Below, in pieces: positions 12,226-25,200 of a DNA stretch of 64,000 bases. Positions within the stretch are counted from its first letter, which is position 1. Each line of letters begins with the position of its first letter. The stretch spans positions 4,600,963 through 4,664,962 of the forward strand of contig NC_063176.1 of the NCBI RefSeq assembly GCF_023159225.1, read 5' to 3'. Both the position numbers and the translations under genes were made by a program. The stretch is from Perognathus longimembris pacificus (Eukaryota; Chordata; Mammalia; Rodentia; Heteromyidae). The notes below the pieces were generated by a model. The model saw only the letters and a program-made list of their open reading frames with translations. It did no database searches and was not told the origin of the DNA.

Positions 12226-15200
12226 GTGATAATGAAAGGAACAAACGATAATCTCTCAATCCTAGCTCTCAACATTAATGGACTTAATTCTCCAATCAAA
12301 CGACATAGGCTCATAAGTTGGATCAAAAATAAAAATCCATCTTTCTGCTGCCTCCAAGAGACACATCTATCCAGCAAAAGTAAACATCTTCTAAAAGTGA
12401 AAGGCTGGAATCAAATCTATCAAGCAAATGGCCCCCATAAGCAGGCTGGAGTTGCAATTCTAGTATCAGACAAAATTGACTTCAAATTAAAAAAGGTAAG
12501 AAGAGACAAAGAAGGTTACTAGTAAAAGGATCTCTCCTACAGGAAGATATAACCATTCTAAATATCTGCACACAAAATGCAGGAGCACCCAACGTCATCA
12601 AACAAACACTACTGACTCTAAAAACACTCATAGACCCAAACACAATGATAGTTGGGGACTTTAACACTCCACTGTCACCTCTGGACAGATCAACACGCCA
12701 AAAACTGAATAAAGAAACCACAGAACTAAATAATTACATAGACCAACTAGACTTAACCGACATCTACAGAATATTCCACCCAGCAACAACAGAATAAACA
12801 TTCTTTTCCACAGCACATGGAACATTCTCCAAAATAGATCACATCTTAGGGAACAGAAAATCTGTACAAATTCAGAAGTATCAAAACCATTTCCTGCATT
12901 CTCTCAGACCACAATGGAATAAAATTAGAGCTCAAATCAAACAGCCACCACAGAAAATTCTACAATTCATGGAGACTAAACAACACACTGCTGAAACATC
13001 AGAGGGTCATTGAAGAAATTAAAACGGAAATTCAAATGTTTATGGACTTCAACCAAGTTGAGGACACAAAGTGCCAGCTCCTTTGGCACACAGCAAAGCA
13101 TTACTCAGAGGGAAATTTATATCTCTAAGTGCCTACATCAACAAACTGGAGAAACAGCAACTCAATAATTTAAGGAAGCACCTTAACTTCCTTGAGCGAG
13201 AACAACAAGCCAAACCCCAAGTCAATAGATGGAAGTAAATAATTAAAATCAAATCAGAATTAAATCAATTAGAGACAAAAAAAAACCATCGAAAGAATCA
13301 ACAAAACAAAGAGTTGGTTCTTTGAAAAAATCAACAAGATAGACAGACCCCTGGAAAACATGACCAAAAAACAAAGGCAGCACACTCAAATAAACAAGAT
13401 AAGAGATGAAACAGGTAACATCACCACAGAAATAACCGAAATTCAGAAAATAATAAGGGACTATTTTGCAAACCTTTATGCCAACAAATTCAAGAACTTG
13501 GAAGAAATGGATGATTTCCTAGAAAAAATTCACATCCCCAAACTGAACCATGAAGATTTAAACCTTCTAAACAGACCCATATCCAATATTGAAATAGAAA
13601 CGGCAATAAATGATCTCCCATCCAAGAAAAGCCCAGGTCCAGACGGATTCACTGCAGAATTCTACAAGACCTTCAAAACAGAACTCACACCAATATTTCT
13701 CAAACTCTTCAATGAAATTGAAAGAGAATGTTCACTTCCAGGCTCATTCTATGAAACCAGTATAACCCTCATCCCAAAACAAGGCAGGGACTCATCACGA
13801 AAGGAGGACTATAGACCGATTTCCCTGATGAATATAGATGCAAAAATTCTCAACAAAATTCTGGCCAATCGACTTCAACAGGTCATCAAAAAAATCATAC
13901 ACCACTATCAAACTGGATTCATCCCAGGGACGCAAAGTTGGTTTAATATACGCATGTAAATTAATATAATCCACCACATCAAGTGGAGCAAGGTAAAGAA
14001 CCACATGGTTTTATCTCTGGATACAGAAAAAGTGTTCAATAAAATCCAGCACCCATTTATGCTAAAAGCCCTGGAAAAACTGGGATTCCAGGGAACATTC
14101 CTGAATATAATCAAAGCAGTTTATGACAAACCAACAGCAAGCATAACTCTAAATGGTGAAAAACTGAAGCCATTCCCTTTAAAATCAGGAACAAAGCAGG
14201 GATGTCCACTCTCTCCCCTGCTCTTCAACATAGTACTAGAATTCCTAGCCAGAGCAATTAGGCAAGAAGAAAATATATAGGTGATACAAATAGGAAAAGA
14301 TGGAGTTAAACTTTCTCTCTTAGCAGATGACATGATCCTATACCTAAAGAATCCCATAAACTCTACCCCCAAGCTACTAGAGCTGATCCAATACTTTGGC
14401 AAAGTTGCAGGATATAAAATAAACCCTCAAAAATCAACCGCCTTTTTCTATGCTAACCACCCAAAGACCGAGGCGGAAATAAGGAAAGCAACTTCTTTTG
14501 CAATAGCTCCCCAAAACATAAAATACCTAGGAATAACCTTAATTGAAGAAGTGAAAGACCTCTTTGAGGAGAACTTTAAAAGCTTGAAAAATGAAATTAT
14601 GTCAGAACTAAGGAAATGGAAAAACCTCCCATGCTCCTGGACAGGGAGGATTACTAGAATCAAAATGGCTATATTGCCAAAGGCTATCTACAAATTCAAT
14701 GCACTACCCATTAATATCCCAACACCATTTTTTAATGAAATAGAGGAAGCAATCCAGAAATTCATATGGAACAATAAAAGACCTAGAATAGCAAAAACAA
14801 TCCTAAGCAGAAAGAACAGTGCTGGAGGAATTACAATACCTAACTTCAAGCTGTATTATAAAACTATAGTAATAAAAACAGCTTGGTATTGGCACCCAAA
14901 CAGGCCTGAAGACCAATGGAACAGAATTGAAGACCCAGAAATGAACCCACAGAACTACGTCTACTTAATCTTTGATAAAGGAGCTAAAACAATAGTTTGG
15001 AAGAAAGATAGCCTCTTTAACAAATGGTGCTGGCAAAACTGGCTCAACACATGCAACAAACTAAAACTAGATCCTTCTATATCACCCTGCACCAAAATCA
15101 ATTCCAAATGGATTAAAGACCTCGAAATCAAAACAGACACCCTGAAAACACTAAAGGAAGGAGTAGGAGAAACACTTGGGCTCCTTGGCACAGGACGGAA

Positions 15201-15835
15201 CATCCTTAACAATGACCCAAAAAGGCTACAAATCAAAGAAAGGATGGACAAATGAGACTGCATCAAACTGCAGAGCTTCTGCACTGCAAAGGACATAGCT
15301 CGCAAGATAAACATAAAGCCCATAGACTGGGAGAAGATCTTTACTGGCCATTCAATAGACAAAGGCCTCATCTCTAAAATATATGCAGAACTAAAAAAAT
15401 TACATTCCTCCAAAAGAAAACCTCAAAGAACCAATAGCCCCCTCATCAAGTGGGCTAAAGATTTACAAAGAGACTTCTCTGATGAGGAAATGGGAATGGC
15501 CAAGAGACATATGAAAAAGTGCTCTACATCACTGGCCATAAAAGAAATGCAAATCAAAACGACATTGAGATTCCATCTCACCCCAGTAAGAATGTCCTAT
15601 ATCAAGAAAACTAACAATAACAATGGTTGGAGGGGATGTGGCCAAAAGGGAACCCTACTTCATTGTTGGTGGGAACGTAAACTGGTTCAGCCACTCTGGC
15701 AAGCAGTATGGCGATTCCTAAGAAGGCTAAATATAGAACTCCCCTATGACCCAGCAGCCCCACTTTTGGGTATCTATCCAAAAGACCACAAACAAAATCA
15801 CAGTAATGCCACCAGGACAACAATGTTGTCATAGC
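12226..15835 (+). pseudogene. L1 ORF2 pseudogene (endonuclease + reverse transcriptase)
   Basis: The frame fragment 12226-12522 carries the endonuclease N-terminus (LNINGLNSPIKRHRL, then LQETHL with the catalytic Glu). 13360-13959 covers the start of the reverse transcriptase with '[14 protein letters not shown]'. 14005-14280 carries the '[14 protein letters not shown]' box, and 14281-15255 the LADDM active-site box. Downstream, 15490-15834 holds the C-terminal region ([13 protein letters not shown]). In-frame stops at about 12520, 13957, 14278 and 15253, plus frameshifts, disable it. Confidence 0.9.
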
Positions 15836-16599
15836 TAGAATCTGGAACCAACCCAGATGCCCCTCAGTAGACGAATGGATCAGGAAAATGTGGTACATAT
15901 ACACAATGGAATTTTATGCCTCTATCAGAAAGAATGACATTGCCCCATTTGTAAGGAAATGGAAGGACTTGGAAAAAATTATACTAAGTGAAGTGAACCA
16001 GACCCAAAGAAACATGGACTCTATGGTGTCCCTTATTGGGAATAATTAGTACAGGTTTAGGCAAGTCATAGCAGAGCATCACAAGAGCCCAATAGCTATA
16101 CCCTTATGAACACATAGGATGATGCTAAGTGAAATGAACTCCATGTGATGGAAACGATTGTTATATCACAGTTGTAACTACTTTCAACGTCTCATGTGTA
16201 TCTGTAGCTTCTATTATTGATGATGTTCTTGTATCACCTTCCAGTGATTTTACCTACACTATCTCTGTAATCTTATCTGAGTATATTGGAAACCATGTAT
16301 ACTGGTATTAGAACTAGGAAATTGAAAGGGAGTACCAAAATTGAGAGATACAGGGTAAAAAAAAACAACTACAAAAGCAATACGTGCAAACTGTTTGGTG
16401 AAAGTGAACTGAACACCTCGGGGGGGGGGGGGGGAAGGGAAAGGGGTAGGAGGGATAGGGGTATGAGGGACAAGGTAACAAACAGTACAAGAAATGTATC
16501 CAATGCCTAACGTTTGAAACTGTACCCTCTCTGTACATCAATTTGATAATAAAAATTTGAAGAAAAAAGAAAAGAAAAGGATTTCCTATTCTTTCCATT

Positions 16600-16806
16600 T
16601 TTTTTTCCTTGCCAGTCCAGGCCTTGGACTGAGGGCATGAGCACTGTCCCTGGTTTTTTTTTTTTTGCTCAAGGCTAGCACTCTGCCACTTGAGCCACAG
16701 CATGACTTTTTGCCGTTTTCTGTATGCATGGTGCTGTGGCATTGAACCCAGGGCTTCATGTATACAAGGCAAGTACTCTTGCCACTAGACCAAATTCCCA
16801 TCCCCT
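16600..16806 (-). repeat. ID-type dimeric SINE
   Basis: Complemented landmarks 'gccagtccaggccttggact', 'gctcaaggctagcactctgc', 'cacttgagccacagcatgac' and 'gaacccagggcttcatgtat', with a T-tract at the left end. It lies between the long L1 and the exon 6 relic, inside former intron 5. Confidence 0.85.
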
Positions 16807-16908
16807 CTCTCCAAATTTTATAGAATTATTTTTGTCATCTACTGAATATCTCACACTCTATCTTTTCTGGTGCATTCCACAAATTGATGTCAATTTGATT
16901 GCATTTAG

Positions 16909-17188
16909 CTATAAAAAGAATGCTATGTGGCTATCACCCATTCACCATGATCAGCCTATGAAGTCTCTGGACCGAGCTGTCTTCTGGATCGAATATGTCA
17001 TGAGACACAAAGGAGTCAAGCAGCTGAGGCCACTTGCCCACAACCTTACCTGGTAACAGTACCACTCTCTGGATGTCATTGGCTTCCTCCTGGCCTGTGT
17101 GGCCACTGTTATGTTCCTTGTCACAAAATGTTGCTTAATTGCTTACCAAATGGTTGTGAAGATGGGAAAGAAGAAAAAGAGGGAGTAG
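16909..17188 (+). pseudogene. UGT2B: UGT2B exon 6 relic with premature stop
   Basis: 280 nt, the same length as exon 6 of the intact minus-strand gene, preceded by an AG acceptor (16907-16908). It encodes [34 protein letters not shown] and the C-terminal membrane anchor with a dilysine tail. Codon TAC of the W-Y-Q motif is TAA (17054-17056), which would remove the transmembrane anchor and the ER-retrieval tail. The exon's first base is C, where the functional copy has G. Upstream exons of this copy are not present in the window. A clear pseudoexon of a tandem UGT2B duplicate. Confidence 0.92.
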
Positions 17189-18055
17189 AGATTTCAACTC
17201 CAGGCAGAATGGACTAAGAGCCTACTAAGCAAGACCATCCTAATGAATTAGAGCACAGTCAACATGAGAGAAGTTTCCCCTACCTTTTACCTAAACCTAT
17301 GCCTTTGTAATAAATAAAATATGTTAAAGTGGAAATCATGAAGTTGAGGCCTATGAACTGAAAGCAAAATACCGAATGCAGCACAATCTTGCTTACTTGT
17401 GGAGTGAACAACTAAACTGATGATAATGGTAATAATTAGCAAAAAAGGTACATGAATGTAAACACAGCTTTCTTTTGGAGAGGATCAGCAAAAGGAGGAA
17501 GAGAGGAAGGTTGGACTAGTGAGGAGCAAAGATTATAAAAGGACACATAATACACACACACACACTCACATCTATGAAAAATCATGATAAAATGAACGCA
17601 ATACTATTTGAGAAAGGAGGAGAATAAGTTGATAGGAATAAAAATAGAATGGAAAGGAAAATACGTTCAAAGTACATACTGTGTATATATGGAAATATCA
17701 CAAGGAAAGCCCCTCATTTGAAAGAAACAGAAACTCAAACATAAGATACTTAAAAAGAACACAACAGATGCTAACCAGGCTATAGGTGGGAAAGAAAATG
17801 TTGTATACTGTTGGTATTAATGCAAATTGTTGCAATTCCTTTGGAAAGGAACATTGAAGCTTTTTAGAAACCTAGAAATAGAACTATGAAATGATCTAGC
17901 AATGTCATTCTTGAAGTAATCACTGAAGTAATGTCATTGCACACACAGATGTTTTATTGCAGCGTTACTCATTAATAGCCAGCTATGAAACCAGTATAGA
18001 TGGCCTTTGACTTTTCAGTGGAAGAAAATAGAGATATGTATATATGTAGGTATAT
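17189..18055 (+). repeat. UGT2B 3'UTR and 3'-flank paralogous segment, copy B
   Basis: Starts with the 3'UTR, including overlapping AATAAA signals at about 17309-17320 that match those of the minus-strand gene. From about 17370 it parallels 2900-4210 as a direct repeat. A small (AC)n tract lies at about 17551-17566. No coding sequence. Confidence 0.75.
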
Positions 18056-18159
18056 ATGCATACATACCTATATACACATTTACATGTACATACACATTCA
18101 TACATATAAAATGAGTATGTGGATGTGGACACATGAATGTATTAGAGTATTTTATATCA

Positions 18160-18360
18160 GGGCTGGGTTAATGGCCCAAATGCTCGAATGCTTACCTCAT
18201 ATATATGGAACCCTGGGTTTGCTTCCTTAGCACCATATATATAGAAAAGGCCAAGTGGTGCTGTGGCTCAAGTGGTAGAGTGCTCGCCTTAAGCAAAAAG
18301 GAGCAATGGACAGTGCTCAGGCCCTGAGTTCAAGCCCCAGGACTGACAAAAAAAAAATAA
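18160..18360 (+). repeat. ID-type dimeric SINE
   Basis: Landmarks 'cagggctgggttaatggccc', 'ctgtggctcaagtggtagag', 'cagtgctcaggccctgagtt' and 'caagccccaggactgac', then an A-rich tail. An L1 3' fragment follows directly. Confidence 0.85.
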
Positions 18361-18374
18361 AAAGAAAGAAAACA

Positions 18375-18815
18375 AATGCAAATCACAATGACATTGAGAT
18401 TCCACCTCTCCCTAATGAGCATGGCCATCATCAAGAAATCTAATAACAACAGATGCTGACAGGATCCCTACAACACTTTGGTCTGAGTGAAAACTTGTTC
18501 TTCCACTGTGGAATGCATTATGGAGGCTCCTCAAAGACCTAGAGTTCCCCTGTGACCCAGCAATCCCACTCCTGGGTATTTACCCAAATGAGCACAAATA
18601 AGGCCACATGAAAGCTATGACTATGTTCACTGCAGCATTATCTACCATAGTTAAGATATGGAGCCAGCCCAGATGCCAATAAGTGGATGAGTAGATCAAG
18701 AAGTTTTGTTACAGATACACATGGGTGTTTTATATTCCCATCAGAAAGGACATTGCCCTATTCATAAGGAAATGGAAAGATTAGGGAAAAAATTAAATTA
18801 GGTGCAATAAGCTCA
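18375..18815 (+). mobile_element. Old L1 fragment (end of ORF2)
   Basis: Matches the C-terminal ORF2 region: 'caaatcacaatgacattgag', 'attccacctctccc', 'gacccagcaatcccactcct', 'gggtatttacccaaa', 'gcagcattatctacca', 'ataaggaaatggaaaga'. No open frame. It sits between the ends of the converging UGT2B tails. Confidence 0.8.
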
Positions 18816-18839
18816 AGGAACTGTAAGTTTCATGATTTT

Positions 18840-18983
18840 CACTTTATTATATTTTATTTATTCAAATGCCATAGGTTTAGGTGAAATGTAGAGGTGAATC
18901 TCTCCCATGTTGATTGTGCTCTAGTTCATTAGGATGGTCTTGATTCGTAGGCTCTTAGTCCACTCTGTGTGGTGTTGAAAACT
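18840..18983 (-). terminator. 3'UTR and polyadenylation signals of the minus-strand UGT2B gene
   Basis: Downstream of the stop codon on the minus strand there are three AATAAA hexamers: two overlapping (complement of 18853-18862) and one at 18843-18848. This gives a 3'UTR of about 120-145 nt, normal for UGT2B mRNAs. The equivalent signals remain in the exon 6 relic copy on the plus strand. Confidence 0.75.
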
Positions 18984-19263
18984 CTACTCCCTCTTTGTTT
19001 TCTTTCCCATCTTAAAAACCGTTTGGTAAGCAAGCAAGCAACATTTTGTGACAAGGAACATAACGGTGGCCACACAGGCCAGGAGGAAGCCAATGACATC
19101 CAGAGAGTGGTACTGGTACCAGGTGAGGTTGTGGGCAAGCGGCCTCAGGTGCTTGGCTCCTTTGTGGCGCATGACAAATTCGATCCAGAACACAGCTCGG
19201 TCCAGAGGCTTCATAGGCTGATCATGGTGAATGGTTGATAGCCACATAGCGTTCTTTTTATAC
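18984..19263 (-). CDS. UGT2B: UGT2B exon 6 (membrane anchor and ER tail)
   Basis: 280 nt, acceptor TGCCTTTAG|GTATAAA, stop TAG at 18984-18986. Encodes [37 protein letters not shown], the transmembrane helix [19 protein letters not shown] and a cytosolic tail ending KTKRE. Confidence 0.95.
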
Positions 19264-22200
19264 CTAAAGGCAAATCAAATTGACATCAATTTAAGAATGC
19301 ACCAGAAAAGATAGAGTGGGATATATTCTGTAGATGATAAAAATAATTCTATAAAATTTGGAGAGAAAAGGAAATGCTTTTCTTCTCCTATATTTCTGGA
19401 AATGTTAGTGTGAAAGGCAAGAGCATAGTGACCCTGGACTTAGCCATTTTGAACAATCTTTTAAACACAAGAATTTCTGAAGGTGGAAGTAGAAGCAGTA
19501 AAATCTCAAAGGCAGTACGAAAGCTTAATTATTAATACACCTGTTATTTGAAGTTCAGAATTGCATCATAATCTAGAAATAGAAAGATAAATTAATGAAG
19601 CATACCTCCCAAGGATATATAATTATCTTTTGTCAATGATCAATTACTATGGAACTATAAAAGTCCATTGTGTCTTTTTGTTGTTGTTGTTGTTGTTCTG
19701 GTCTTAGGGTTTGAACTCAGGCCCTGTTATTTTTCTTGATCTTTCTTTGCACAAGGAAAGGACTCTATCACTTGAACCACAGCTCCAATCTGGCTTTTCA
19801 GTTGTTACTTAGCCTAAGTCTCTTATGGACTTTCCTGCCTGGCCTGACTTCAAACCATAATTCTCAGATCTTAGCCACTTGAGTAGTTAGGATCACAGGC
19901 ATCAGCCATTGGCTCTCAGCCTTCCCTTTATTTCTTGACCCTATCACTTGCACGTTCCACTCATACCAATTACTTGCCTTATCCTTTTGTGAACCTTTTT
20001 ACTTGTTTACTCTTACACAACAGAAAGATAGGAAGTGGACAAAAAGGAATAATTGAGCTCTTCAACTTCTGGAAGCAATGTACTTTTATTTAGAATACTT
20101 TTATGTATTCATATTTTCAAATAGAATCAGAAGGATGTTTGCTAATATTGCTATCATTTCTCTTGTTAGTATTATGATTTTTTCACATTTCTTTTTTATT
20201 TATTTTATGTTTTAAATTTATATTTTCAAACTGATGTACAGAGAGGTTACAACTCCATATGTTAGGCATTGGATTGCTTTATTGTACTGTTTGTTAATAT
20301 TATGATTTTTATACTCCACAAAAGGGCTATTTTCATTGAGGCATTGTGGGTACATGTGATTGGTATTGAAATGATTAGAACCTATAGGCAAGGTGAAAAT
20401 GTGCATATAGACAATATTAGTAAGTTATTATTAAGTGTAAGTTCCAAGGTGACATAGCAGGAGAGTATAGCAATTGCAAATTGATATGACTTTTCTCCCT
20501 AATATTTAAAATATTCCAATCAGGTTGCTTGAGTGGGAAGAACATGGAAGATTTTCAGGCAGCATCAGTGGTGATACTAATCTTAGTATATACTTTTGTA
20601 ATACAGCAGGTAAAACTTAAATTTAATACATCAAAAATTGGTGAAATGCACAATATACCAACAGTTTTAGCCTATATTGTCTAAGAAATCCCTGTATTTC
20701 TCAGTAGCAGCATTGTATCTGTTGCAAATTTCAAAGGATCAATAGTGAGAGATTAGTTTCACATCCAACAAGCAAAAAACAGGAGCAGAAAATATGGCTC
20801 ACAAAATATTTGTTAGGTTACCCAATGTTTGTAGGAAAATCAAACTAGGAGCTAAGCGCAGATGGCTCCTGTCCATGAACTTGTCTAAGGCTGAGATCCC
20901 GACAATCACAGGTCAAGACTAGACATGACTGAAAAGTGCCTAGACTTTATTTTCAAATAACCAGCAAAAAAGTAACATGCAAGTGATGGCCTACTTTGTA
21001 GAAGGCCTCTGAGAAAGCAAACCAGCTAAATATTAAGCTATGAGCTCAAACCCAGTACCTCCCGAAAATACCAAAATAACACAACTTTTACAATATGTCT
21101 GCTATACTATTATATCCAGTACAGTGCTATGTCATAGAACAACAATCCGACTCACAGATATCTAGATTAGAGAGGTTACCAGTCCTGAGCATGTCCCTGA
21201 ATTTAATGCGCAGAAAGACAGACAGATACATGCACTCACACTCACATGTAAGTACACACTTGTGTACACACACACTCACACACACTTGAGGTTATACTCA
21301 CAGAGGGTTGCTAATGACGGTTTCCAGTGCTCTGAGCAAGTCTTTACTTGATAGTGTTCTTATATCCAGTTGCACAGCTGCTCCTTTGGCCACCATGTGA
21401 GCAATGTTATCACGTTGTTCCCCAAACAAAGGAATGCCCACCATGGGAACCCCGTGATGGATGGCCTCGTAAACACCATTAGCTCCACCGTGAGTGATGA
21501 AGGCTTTCGTTTTTGGATGACCTACGATTAGGTGAATTTCAATAACATTTCTCATTAAAAGTCTTAGACAAAAAAATGTCTAACGTGAAGTACTGGATGG
21601 AACAGTCCTTCCCAAATAACAATTATTGGGCCAATGACTTTACATTTACATCAACTTCCTATCTTGCTGCAAGTAGGACCTAATCCACTTGAGAATTAAG
21701 TAAAACTCTGAAGGTATGGGCACTAAGCTTTGTGTGAATTAAGATTGTAACATTTGCTGTTTGTTGAACAGATAGGAAAACACAGAATGGATAATAGAGA
21801 GAAGATACTGAAATAAGAAAACATCCATATTAGATTATGCTCTCATACACTTAAAAATGGTAAATTAACCTAATGAAGGAGGGGTGTTTGAAAAATAGTG
21901 TATAACCACTTCCTGTTAAGAAACACAGAAAATGCAAACTCATTCATAAAAGGTGTTTGTTTCAGTGGCATTGTAATTACTTGCCCTGCTTTTGAAGGAG
22001 GGATAATGAAATGATTGAATGAAGGGATGGAGATATAACTACAGGTAATTACAGGAAATTCTTTGTCAATGTTAATCATAGTTTGAATCAAGTTTAAACT
22101 GATTATAAGGAATACAACAGAGTGTAATAAAATCCCAACTGTGAAGACTTATTTTCAATACGGGATTTTGAATATAAACTGTTTGCTTTAATTTCTGAGT

Positions 22201-25200
22201 TTTTCCTAATAAGGCATCTTCATTTTGTTTCCTGTTGTGTTGCCATCAACTACTTCTGCACTTACTCATGTTTTCAGTATTTGTTTTTAGTCTTACTTAC
22301 CAAGGAGGTCATTCTGGGGGAGCCATTTGTACAGCCGAGTATTGGGTCCTAAGGTGTCTGGTTTCTTGCCTTCAAATCTCCAAATTATCTGGTAGGGAAA
22401 GACACTGAATTTTTAACTTGTAAAAAGGCACACTTTAAAATTGACATGTGGCACAGTTAAATAACTTTCATTGAACGGATAAAGAGAACAGGTGGTGCTA
22501 ATTAATGAGGATTAGTATAAAACTGGGAGGGAAAGGATACCAGCATTTCCTGTACTTATTTTCATATTCAACAACATGGAATAGTATCACAATTTTTCAC
22601 AGTACTAAGACAAATGATGTATTTCAGGGCAAATGAGGGCATTCAAGATATTTTTGTGTCATATTCATAGATCTGGTGCATGATAGCATTAAAAATTATT
22701 AAAACTGACATCATTACACTTAAATATGAACTAAACTGGCCTTCTTCCAGTCTTAGCTATTAACCTTTACAAAGTGATAGCATGGTCATATTCTCTTATT
22801 CTGTGAGAATTAATTTTAGTTTAACATTTTTCATGTGTTTCTTTTTTTCTCTCTTGTTTATTTTCAACGTGAAGGATAGAGGGGTTACAATTTCCTATGT
22901 AAGGCAAGTCCATTACTTATCCTACTTGTTAACTCCTCCCTCATTTCCCCCCATCTCCTCCTCCCCAGCTTCCTCCCCCACCATGAGTTGTATGTTTGGT
23001 TTACACAAATTGGTTTTGTCTGTACTGCTATTACAATGGTTTGTCTTTTTATCCATTGTCTCTCAGTTTTGTTGTTCCTTTCCTTTCCCCAGGTCTAATA
23101 CACATATATACAGGGTATACTATCCAGGGTACTAGGATCAGTTACAACAACAGTAGGAGTAAAAAACAGGAAAGGGAATATGAGAGAAAAAAGTACTGTT
23201 TCACATGGTATGTTGAAATTAATTACAACAATGATATACCACATATTCCTATGAAACTGAGTACATTTTGCTTAGCATTATCTAATGTGTTCATATGGGC
23301 ATAGCTATTGAACTATTGTGATCTTCTGCTATGACGAACCTAAACATGTAATAATTACTCCCTGTGAAGGAAACCATAAACTTCATATTTCCTTGGGTCT
23401 GGCTCACTTCACTTGGTATGACTTTTTCCAAGTCCTTCCATTTCCTTATAATGAGCAAGTATCATTCTTTTTGATAGAGGCATAGAGTTACAGTGTGACA
23501 CATTTTCTTGATCCACTCATCTACTGAGGGCCATCTGCCTATTTATGACAAATATTTTACATTCTCAGTTTTCCTTGGAGAGAAGTTATATGAAAAGTTA
23601 TTGTTATGTTTGACAAAAACTGAAGCAAATGACTCAGTATTTTGAAGTACAAAATACTTAGTATTATATTAAGTGATATTATACTACATAATAGCAATAT
23701 GGAGTGATTTCACAATACTGATATACAATTCATACTGTAAATACCCCCCACAACACTGTAAGTTTTAAACTGGCCATTTTGCCTCCTCTAGATGTTTCTA
23801 ATCCCCCTGGACACGTTGATCTGGACAGACGGACAAGTGGCCCTTAGAACCCATCATGGGTTAATTACCAAGGCCTTCGCATGGTACAACCCACATGAAC
23901 AAGTCTAAGACAGCATGTTAAGGCTGCAACTCCTGCTTCATGACCAGCACGAGAACACATGTTATTTTTATACAGCCTATCTTAAAGTCAAATTCCTCAA
24001 CATCTGTGTAATCAATTCTTTATCAGCAATCAACTAATTCTTTTTACTAGTTACATAAACCTAATTTTAGATTACAAGTTATTGGTTGGGACATCTAGGA
24101 AAAATTGCAAGCTGAATTTTATGATCCTGACATCTACACCTACTGTCATTAATGAGGGAAAATCTTTAAATGTGGGAAATAGAGCTGGCATTTAGTTCAT
24201 ATGTCTCATGGTTGCTGAAAAGAATCCAAATGTTAATGATGTTACATTTATTTTTCAGTAGTCTCTGTGTACTTTCACATGACGTGTAGAGATCTGCTTT
24301 CAGATATGAGAAAGACCCAGTCTGGTAGGGCAGGTTGGTATTAGTTACATTCTCTATTAGAAAGGCTGAATACATACCTACAACACGGATGAATCTTCCT
24401 TTTTCTTTCTCTGAATAACCCCATTGAGGGTACTCTCAATGGGTCAGTTTCAAAATTGGAAGGTAGAATTGCATGGGAACACTAACCTATATAATACAGT
24501 TCAAACCTTTTTTCTACAGGCTAAATGTTATTGTATGACTTAAATTATTGAGTGACATTTATCCTCTTTCTGAAACATGCTTAGTGTATTGAGAGGCCGT
24601 AACCTTCCTGAAATGATGAAATTTAATGATTTCTTTGTAGTCTTGCTAACAATATTATGATAGTAACAACATTTCACATTGTGCTCACTGCCTTCTATAT
24701 CAAACTGTAACCCCTCTGTACTTCATTGTCACAACAAAGGAAAAAAGAATGCTTAAAAAATTCACATTGTGGCCACTGTGTTTCTTTCTCATCAAAAAAT
24801 TCATGTGGTAGTAATTGTCAATTTAACACAATACAAATTCCATACTACTTCAGCACCTGCCATGCATATCTGTCTTTGAACTGGGTAAGATAAATGAGAG
24901 CTATTGGAACAATGTATCTATCACCGGGAATCTAGTGTAATCAGGTATCTACAGAGTTTAAGGCCATTCAGGGAAGACCACTACTGAGGTACTACATCTC
25001 ACCTTTTGTGGAATTTGTGCCAGTGCTGATGCAATTGCATTTGCGGTCTCGTCTGTTAGGTTAACAACCATTGACCCCAGCGAAAACACCACCACACCAT
25101 TGTCCCCAGAGCTCTGCACAAAGTCTTCCATTTCCTGTGAGGAAAAATTTGATTCATCTTTCTCTGTCTCTCTCTGTCTCTGTCTCTTTCTTTGCCTCTC

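Larger units (their letters stand above)
8969..16571 (+). mobile_element. Long L1 element with full 5' region, flanked by TSD
   Basis: A single L1 insertion flanked by AAGAAAAGG (8960-8968 and 16572-16580); the joined flanks match the uninterrupted paralogous intron at about 46665-46680. Order: GC-rich 5'UTR (about 8969-10130), T-rich tract and polypyrimidine DNA (to about 10560), a spacer without recognisable ORF1, inter-ORF region (about 11750-12220), broken ORF2 (12226-15835), then 3'UTR with a G tract (about 16421) and AATAAA (about 16549). A younger truncated L1 is nested at 10953-11503. ORF2 has several stops and frameshifts, so the element is immobile. Confidence 0.88.
19264..20770 (-). 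other. Intron 5 of the UGT2B gene, paralogous to three plus-strand segments
   Basis: Reverse complement of the intron-5 copies at 2113-2640, 7530-8968 and 45586-46795. It shares the B1-ID SINE with all of them but carries its own short L1 tail (about 20190-20290). It serves as the less interrupted reference for reading the other copies. Confidence 0.75.

Noticed and set aside
11366..16434. Poly-G runs as possible regulatory G-quadruplexes
   Set aside because: Both runs (about 11366 and 16421) occur at the same place in L1 3' ends, where a purine/G-rich tract is a normal part of the element.
23756..24130. LTR-like TGTAAG...CTGACA block in UGT2B intron 3
   Set aside because: No target duplication, polyadenylation signal or second copy in the window could be found.
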